A stretch of 64,000 bases of DNA. Origin: Lachnotalea glycerini. GTDB lineage: Bacteria; Bacillota; Clostridia; Lachnospirales; Lachnospiraceae. The notes beneath the pieces are model-generated. The model had not been told where the DNA came from. It saw only the letters and a list, made by a program, of their open reading frames with translations, and did not search any database. This document shows positions 58,690-64,000 of the stretch, in pieces (within the stretch, counting starts at the first letter, position 1; each line of letters opens with the position of its first letter). Location of the stretch: positions 1-64,000 of the forward strand of contig NZ_QICS01000005.1 of NCBI RefSeq assembly GCF_003201285.1, written 5' to 3'. Both the position numbers and the translations under genes were made by a program.

Positions 58690-60039
58690 TTATAACATAG
58701 TTTTAGTTATCAATTCAGCCAATTTATGAGCCTCTTTTTCAATTACTTTTTGATTCTTACCCTCAATCATAACTCGAACCAATGGCTCGGTTCCAGAAGG
58801 TCTTATTAATACTCTTCCCTCACCAGCAAACATTTTCTCAATTTCTTGTATTTCTTCTGCAATTTCAGCATATTCCATATACTTATCTTTTTTATGATTC
58901 GGAACTTTTGCATTAACTAGAGCTTGAGGCATTACTTCCATTATTTGAGCAAGCTCAGACAACGGTTTCTTCGTTTTCACAACTACCTCTAATAAATGCA
59001 AGGCACTAATTAATCCATCTCCCGTTGTATTTTCATCCAGAAATATTATATGGCCTGATTGTTCGCCACCAAGATTTGCCCCAATTTCTATCATTCTCTC
59101 TAAAACGTAGCGATCTCCCACTTTAGTCTGTTCAATCCGAAGACCATTCTTCGTTCCCATAAGCATAAATCCAAGATTGCTCATAACAGTAGCAACAATG
59201 GTATCTTTTTTCAGTCTTCTATTTTCTTTCAAATAATATCCACATATTGCCATCAACTCGTCGCCATCCACTAATTTACCGTTTTCATCCACTGCTAGCA
59301 AACGATCCGCATCTCCATCAAATGCAAGACCTAGCGCCGCCTTTTCATAGACAACTCTTGCCATTAATTCCTCCATATGCGTAGAACCACAATTTGAATT
59401 AATGTTAGTTCCATCCGGGTTGGTATGTATCGCTACTACGTCAGCTCCCAATTCAGTTAGAGTCCTTATCGCAGTATAATAGGCAGCACCCTCTGCGCAG
59501 TCAGCTACAATTCGAACACCTGTCAAATCCACATCAACTACTGACTTTACAAATTTCACATAATCTTCTTTTGCATCCGTTTTATACTCTATTTTTCCAA
59601 TTTCTGCACCAATTGGCATATTAACGTTATTCATATTATTATGAATCAACTCTTCAATTTCATCTTCTAAGGCATCAGATAGTTTATAGCCTTCTGCATT
59701 AAAAAATTTAATTCCATTGAATTCCATTGGATTATGTGATGCCGATATAACAACTCCTGCGTCCACTTTGTATTTTCTTGTTAGATAAGCAACAGCAGGT
59801 GTCGGAAGTACACCAAGATAAATTGCATTTGCTCCAACCGAACAAATACCTGCCATCAAAGCATTTGCAAGCATACCACCTGAAATTCTGGTATCACAAC
59901 CTACTATAATAGTTGGCTTATGTGCATTTTCTTTCGTTAGTACATAGGCTCCTGCCTGTCCAAGCTTCATAGCAAGCTCTATCGTGAGCTCACTATTTGC
60001 AATACCCCTTACTCCATCAGTTCCGAATAATCTACCCAT
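58690..60039 (-). CDS. glmM: Phosphoglucosamine mutase
   Basis: A 449-aa enzyme interconverting glucosamine-6-phosphate and glucosamine-1-phosphate, needed for peptidoglycan and teichoic acid precursors. Ser101 in [17 protein letters not shown] is phosphorylated; DGDADR binds metal ([14 protein letters not shown]), and [12 protein letters not shown] is the phosphate loop. ATG 60039 has GGAG close upstream and begins [12 protein letters not shown] as in the family. cdaA, cdaR and glmM are standard neighbours in Firmicutes. Confidence 0.97.
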   Translation of the reverse strand: MGRLFGTDGVRGIANSELTIELAMKLGQAGAYVLTKENAHKPTIIVGCDTRISGGMLANALMAGICSVGANAIYLGVLPTPAVAYLTRKYKVDAGVVISASHNPMEFNGIKFFNAEGYKLSDALEDEIEELIHNNMNNVNMPIGAEIGKIEYKTDAKEDYVKFVKSVVDVDLTGVRIVADCAEGAAYYTAIRTLTELGADVVAIHTNPDGTNINSNCGSTHMEELMARVVYEKAALGLAFDGDADRLLAVDENGKLVDGDELMAICGYYLKENRRLKKDTIVATVMSNLGFMLMGTKNGLRIEQTKVGDRYVLERMIEIGANLGGEQSGHIIFLDENTTGDGLISALHLLEVVVKTKKPLSELAQIMEVMPQALVNAKVPNHKKDKYMEYAEIAEEIQEIEKMFAGEGRVLIRPSGTEPLVRVMIEGKNQKVIEKEAHKLAELITKTML

Positions 60040-60062
60040 TTTATCTCCATCCATTTCTTCCT

Positions 60063-61334
60063 CTAAGATTTTGCTCCACTGGCATTTGTTGCACTTTTTG
60101 TTACAACAATATTTACTGTTACCTCTCCAACCACTGATGCTTCAATTCCGTCTGTTAATGAAACGGCAACAGTAACTACTTTTGTACCTGTTTCTTTAAG
60201 TCCTGATAAATCCAAGCTGGCTGTAATATTGCCTGCCGTAATATCATTTAAAACCTCCGCTAAACCTTTTATCGTTACTACTATATTGTCATTATTTGCA
60301 TAATTAACGCTATACTTCGACGGAATGTTTTGCAGCGCAATGCTACTTTTTGCCACTTCAATACTCTTCGTCTCTAATTTCTCCATGATTGCAGTAACTA
60401 AAACTGAAGCCTCACTGGAATCTACCAATCGAACTGCACTAGGCAGATAACCTGTTATATCGATAATCTGCTGTACGTTGTCAGTTGCATCGCTGATATC
60501 TATCAGATCATTATTTATATCTAACTCATTAAGATCCGCCAGATCCTCATCCTCACCAGCAACGGTAATCTTATCAGGTGAGCATACTAATCCTACACAT
60601 TGATAATCATCTCCCGGTGTCCCCTTTGTCAAAAAATTAAGTTCAATTTCTTTCGTCTTTAACAAATCAACTGTTACTGCTATATCATCACTCTTATATT
60701 CCAGACTAGTAGACTCTATCACATCTCCGTCACTGTCATAAAATTTAGGAGTATAGGATGCATTAATTGTCGTTGTCATATCTTCTACATCTACGGTAAT
60801 TGCAACCTTACTAATCTTATTTACTACAGATGCTGCTCCTGTTACCTTTAATACACTTGGATTACAAGTAATATCACCGACTGCATACCCATCTCCGGGT
60901 GTTCCACTGATTATTGTATTAATTGCAAATTGCTTTGTGGCAGAATCCTCAATACTGATTTTTAACGTTCTTGTTTTTGGTGAAATATCCTGAATTTTAT
61001 CATTGTATTTAGAAGCAGTTACATCGATAGGAACCGAATCTTTAACTATCATTTCTTTCATGTCAGCAATTGCAACAAGGTCGGTAGATTTTAATGCTTC
61101 CAAAGCCGATCTTCTTCCCTTTACACTTACACTTATAGTATCACTATTATCCGTAATATCATATACTTTTCCCTGATCCTTAATAACGGATTCATTTTCA
61201 ACCGTAACATGAACATTATTAAATGTTTTTGTTTCAACAGGATCAACAATATTAACTACAATAAGCCATAAAACGATTGCAAATAGGACCGAAATGATTT
61301 TAAGACCCCAATTATGAGTTAACTTTTTTCTCAT
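60063..61334 (-). CDS. cdaR: Diadenylate cyclase regulator CdaR (YbbR-domain protein)
   Basis: A 423-aa extracytoplasmic protein with one N-terminal membrane segment (about 12-30; [26 protein letters not shown]) and about four YbbR repeats (V...A...INISGxxL-like pattern, for example [28 protein letters not shown]). CdaR binds CdaA and modulates c-di-AMP synthesis. It overlaps cdaA by 23 nt and precedes glmM by 23 nt, the classical operon. Confidence 0.93.
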   Translation of the reverse strand: MRKKLTHNWGLKIISVLFAIVLWLIVVNIVDPVETKTFNNVHVTVENESVIKDQGKVYDITDNSDTISVSVKGRRSALEALKSTDLVAIADMKEMIVKDSVPIDVTASKYNDKIQDISPKTRTLKISIEDSATKQFAINTIISGTPGDGYAVGDITCNPSVLKVTGAASVVNKISKVAITVDVEDMTTTINASYTPKFYDSDGDVIESTSLEYKSDDIAVTVDLLKTKEIELNFLTKGTPGDDYQCVGLVCSPDKITVAGEDEDLADLNELDINNDLIDISDATDNVQQIIDITGYLPSAVRLVDSSEASVLVTAIMEKLETKSIEVAKSSIALQNIPSKYSVNYANNDNIVVTIKGLAEVLNDITAGNITASLDLSGLKETGTKVVTVAVSLTDGIEASVVGEVTVNIVVTKSATNASGAKS

Positions 61335-62193
61335 TCTTTACCCTGCCTTTCGTTTTTCTGAATCTGCCTGATTCTGGACTCTTATTTTGTAGTTCATAAA
61401 GCTTACTTCTCAAATAGTCAGAATCCACATTACGAGTTAATTCTCCTCCTGTAGCAACGGAAACCTTGCCAGTCTCCTCCGAAACAATAATAGTCAATGA
61501 GTCTGATACTTCACTGATACCAACCCCGGCTCTATGTCTCGTCCCAAGTTCCTTACTAAGTCCCATATTATCGGACAATGGCAAATAACAGGTTGCTGCT
61601 GCCACACGATTGCCGCGTACTATAATTGCTCCATCATGTAACGGAGTGTTGTGTTCAAATATATTAATCAATAATTGACTTGATATCAATGAATCTACTT
61701 CTATGCCAGTATTTTCATAATCGGTCAGACTAATATCTCTCTCAATTACGATAAGAGCACCCGTTCTTACACTACCCATTTCAAATACTGCTCTAGTTAT
61801 TTCATTTACTGTCTTATCACTAAATCTCTCTTCTCCAAAGCGTTGACTGTCAATCGGAAACAAAGTGGTAAGTATGTTTTTTCTTCCTAACTGCTCAAGC
61901 GCCTTTCTAAGTTCCGGCTGGAATATAATAATAACCGCAATGATTCCAACATTGATTGTTTTACTTGCTATCCAAAGTATTGTATTCATTTCAAAAATAG
62001 ATGCAAATAATATGAATGCAAGTAAAAATAAAATACCTTTAAAAAGCATCCATGCTCTTGTATTTTTAACCCATAGCATAATCTGGTAAATGATAAATGC
62101 TATAATGATAATTTCCACCAAATCTGTAATTTTTATATTTGGAAGGGATAAGCCAAACAAATAACTCGTTAAAAAGTTTTCTATATTACTCAT
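61312..62193 (-). CDS. cdaA: Diadenylate cyclase CdaA
   Basis: Makes c-di-AMP, which controls osmolyte and potassium balance and wall integrity. Three N-terminal membrane segments (about 22-85) precede the DAC domain (about 100-275). DGA (187-189) and RHR (219-221) active-site motifs are present (LHDGAIIVRGNRV, GTRHRAGVGISEVS). 293 aa, the normal length. It is the first of cdaA-cdaR-glmM, with two unknown membrane-protein genes upstream on the same strand. Confidence 0.97.
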   Translation of the reverse strand: MSNIENFLTSYLFGLSLPNIKITDLVEIIIIAFIIYQIMLWVKNTRAWMLFKGILFLLAFILFASIFEMNTILWIASKTINVGIIAVIIIFQPELRKALEQLGRKNILTTLFPIDSQRFGEERFSDKTVNEITRAVFEMGSVRTGALIVIERDISLTDYENTGIEVDSLISSQLLINIFEHNTPLHDGAIIVRGNRVAAATCYLPLSDNMGLSKELGTRHRAGVGISEVSDSLTIIVSEETGKVSVATGGELTRNVDSDYLRSKLYELQNKSPESGRFRKTKGRVKNEKKVNS

Positions 62194-62221
62194 CTCATCA
62201 CACCCTTTCCATGATTGGTCT

Positions 62222-63223
62222 TTACTTCAAATTTTTTAACTCATTTTCTAAATCAATTTCTTCCGTCATTGACAATGGAGTTTTTCTTGTCATTTTTTTC
62301 TGTGGATTAATTCTCTTTACTTTCTTCTCTCTGGTCGTAATGCTTACTTTAGGTATCGCTTTTACGTAGTAATAATATTCGTCATCCTCGAATTGAACAT
62401 GCTCTGCTCTTGTATAATCTAGATTAAAGCTCATAAATTGAACAAAAAAGGCAATTGCAACTGAAATTATCATACCGATTAAGAGTCCTATAATTTGAAA
62501 TGACACATTAAACATGTAGTCGCTGATTAACATAATAAGTAAGTTAGTTAAGGCTCCTAATATAATTGCTATACTCCATGAATGATCCACGGACATTCTT
62601 CTTATTAAATATACTACTAAAATTGTTGCCGAAAATGCCAGAATGCAAACAAACATATCCTTATTATTTATTACATTATCAATTAAATAGGTATAAGTCT
62701 GAAGCATATTACTTGCTTCAGAATTATTGATAACAGATGAATTTAGTTTAACAGAGTACATCAAGTAATATAAAATAATCCCAAAAACTACCGGTACTGT
62801 GGATAGTGGTGTTCCAACCAGTCCGGCTACAATTGGCACTACATATGGAATTTTTAATATAAATGCAATTGGTGTCAATAAAACCAGATAACTTTCCTTT
62901 GGGGAAAACCGATAATACATTAAAAACATAAGCACAATCAAAACCAATGCTACCAAAGCTACAGGCAATGAAACCGCGTAAAAATGCAAAACCATATAAA
63001 GTGCAGCTAAAACTAAAGTTGCATTTAACGGTAAAAAAGTGGATGCAAGTGCAAATATGACCACTAATGCCGGATTTTTAAGCTTAGTCATAAAACCAAT
63101 ATTTGAATTTATTATGGAAAGCGTTAAAAATGCCATAATACATTTTGTAAATGGTCTAATATAAATTTCATATTTTCCATAAAACATTTTCAGCTTCTCT
63201 CTAAATTCTAGTAATATGGTCAT
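62222..63223 (-). CDS. Polytopic membrane protein upstream of cdaA, unrecognised
   Basis: A 333-aa protein with about eight to nine hydrophobic segments (MAFLTLSIINSNIGFMTKLK, LVVIFALASTFLPLNATLVL, LLTPIAFILKIPYVVPIV and others) and a basic, soluble C-terminal tail (about 275-333). No clear catalytic motif. It overlaps the upstream 151-aa gene by 23 nt and ends 28 nt before cdaA, so the three are probably one operon. A permease or a membrane factor in c-di-AMP physiology is possible; I do not recognise the family. Confidence 0.65.
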   Translation of the reverse strand: MTILLEFREKLKMFYGKYEIYIRPFTKCIMAFLTLSIINSNIGFMTKLKNPALVVIFALASTFLPLNATLVLAALYMVLHFYAVSLPVALVALVLIVLMFLMYYRFSPKESYLVLLTPIAFILKIPYVVPIVAGLVGTPLSTVPVVFGIILYYLMYSVKLNSSVINNSEASNMLQTYTYLIDNVINNKDMFVCILAFSATILVVYLIRRMSVDHSWSIAIILGALTNLLIMLISDYMFNVSFQIIGLLIGMIISVAIAFFVQFMSFNLDYTRAEHVQFEDDEYYYYVKAIPKVSITTREKKVKRINPQKKMTRKTPLSMTEEIDLENELKNLK

Positions 63224-63656
63224 TATCTGTTCTACCTCCTAAGCTTTTTCTGCTGCTATTCTTATTGTCATCTTTTTCATAGAGCTTACTAAGCCTTTTA
63301 AGCTGTCCGTAGTACCTTTTAACTCCATGCCTTGCATGGCTATATTTAATCATATACACAAAATATGCTAAAATCATATAGACTAGCATAAAAATTGCAT
63401 AATATTTAAAAAAAGACTTTCCTAATAAAATTAAATTTATTTTGTGAATATTCTCCATAAAATATTCGGCTTTATATACTCCCCACATTCCCACAAACAA
63501 GCAAAATGCTATCGTAATACTTACAGCTGTTTTTAGCATGTGGTATGTAATATAATCAATACGATAATACTTGGAAATTGGTATTTCTTTCTTTCCCTGT
63601 TTCATCTCATAAGCCGCCATTTTAGTCATTAATTTAATTCTATCCTCATTTAACAT
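63201..63656 (-). CDS. Small membrane protein upstream of cdaA operon, unrecognised
   Basis: A 151-aa protein: cytoplasmic N-terminus (about 1-35, MAAYEMKQGKKEIPISKYYR), two hydrophobic segments (about 38-55 and 82-102; AYFVYMIKYSHARHGV) and a charged C-terminus ending RTDNDHITRI. ATG 63656 has AGAGGTG upstream. It is the first gene of the operon that continues with the 333-aa membrane protein and cdaA. Function unknown. Confidence 0.7.
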   Translation of the reverse strand: MLNEDRIKLMTKMAAYEMKQGKKEIPISKYYRIDYITYHMLKTAVSITIAFCLFVGMWGVYKAEYFMENIHKINLILLGKSFFKYYAIFMLVYMILAYFVYMIKYSHARHGVKRYYGQLKRLSKLYEKDDNKNSSRKSLGGRTDNDHITRI

Positions 63657-63695
63657 ATGTCACCTCTTATAACGTTTCTTATAAGCATCAGCTTG

Positions 63696-63724
63696 ATTAT
63701 ATCATATCTAACACTTTATGGAAA
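63696..63724 (-). promoter_or_regulatory. Probable promoter of the cdaA operon
   Basis: Minus-strand TTTCCA (63724-63719) and TATAAT (63701-63696), 17-bp spacer, about 40 bp before the first start codon. Confidence 0.6.
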
Positions 63725-63862
63725 GTTTTTTATTCCATGTACAAATCTCCTTGTAGAACAAAACTACTTGTCATAGAACCCTATGTTCCCACTTTCCAGA
63801 TACATAATTGTCCTTTATATAAATTGCACCAATACATATCCTAAAAATATAAATAGACAAAT

Positions 63863-63893
63863 GTCCCCACAATTATAAAATAATTGCAGGGAC
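63863..63893 (-). terminator. Terminator-like hairpin after the edge CDS
   Basis: GTCCC..CAATTAT / ATAATTG..GGGAC-like stem 4-35 bp past the stop of the partial CDS. The minus-strand tail ATTTGTCTATTTATATTTTT gives scattered Ts. Confidence 0.55.
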
Positions 63894-63897
63894 GATT

Positions 63898-64000
63898 TTA
63901 TAGCTTATCTAAAAAGCGCATTCTTTCTTTTTCACGAGTTGGTTTCTTATCTTTAGCCAATATTGCTGTTGGCTTTTTGATTGCCTCATTCATATTATTT
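63898..64000 (-). CDS. C-terminal end of a gene cut by the window edge
   Basis: Open frame through the window end, stopping at 63898-63900. It reads MNEAIKKPTAILAKDKKPTR then EKERMRFLDKL before the stop. The basic, lysine-rich tail is not enough to assign a family. Its start lies outside the window. Confidence 0.45.
   Translation of the reverse strand, partial: NNMNEAIKKPTAILAKDKKPTREKERMRFLDKL

Overview
The window is low-GC DNA with strong AGGAGG-type ribosome binding sites. It carries a canonical Firmicutes S10-spc-alpha ribosomal superoperon, a type-Z zinc S14, a KOW/L14e-like gene between map and infA, and an L17 with a roughly 45-residue insertion. Together with cdaA-cdaR-glmM, an FtsEX-M23 module, kdu uronate genes and a YjfB-type gene, this points to an anaerobic Clostridia member, most likely a Lachnospiraceae that lives on plant polysaccharides. 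The species cannot be fixed from sequence reading alone. Nearly all genes lie on the minus strand.

Layout. (1) 1-2.98 kb: kduI-kduD (pectin-derived uronate catabolism), with a divergent AraC-type regulator. (2) 2.98-4.62 kb: a decayed beta-glucoside locus. The promoter, RAT antiterminator site and leader terminator look intact, but the PTS permease, the GH1 glucosidase and the BglG/LicT-type antiterminator are all truncated and joined by deletions. (3) 4.63-22.17 kb: ribosomal superoperon rpsJ to rplQ, including secY, adk, map, infA, rpoA. It starts at a clear sigma-A-like promoter, has a structured leader, and ends at a strong terminator after rplQ. Several internal spacers are unusually long and full of inverted repeats. 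(4) 22.2-25.8 kb: a lone plus-strand GT2, a membrane protein with a winged-helix-like tail, and a GT-C transferase. (5) 25.9-33.9 kb: RlmI-like methyltransferase, CtpA protease, M23 hydrolase, FtsX, FtsE, a PucR/CdaR-type regulator, YitT and a divergent WecG/TagA homologue. (6) 34-36.3 kb: YjfB-like protein, CPBP protease, an unrecognised 77-aa protein, RidA. (7) 36.3-58.3 kb: a large surface-glycan locus. (8) 58.4-63.7 kb: HPr, glmM, cdaR, cdaA and two membrane proteins, then a partial CDS at the window edge.

How the parts fit. The glycan locus has a bifunctional fucokinase/GDP-fucose pyrophosphorylase, a divergently transcribed fucosyltransferase-like gene, five GT2 enzymes, one GT4, two tandem paralogous GT-C proteins, a DUF2304 protein beside a Dpm1-like GT2, two membrane acyltransferases, an LbH acetyltransferase, a Wzx-type flippase, and large membrane proteins including DUF2142. 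The inferred product is a fucosylated, acylated cell-surface glycan fed by salvaged L-fucose. I recognised no priming phosphoglycosyltransferase and no certain Wzy polymerase. GlmM (amino-sugar precursor), c-di-AMP synthesis and FtsEX-linked peptidoglycan hydrolysis flank the locus, so cell-envelope functions dominate the window outside the ribosomal operon.

I saw no rRNA, tRNA, CRISPR array, insertion sequence or phage gene.
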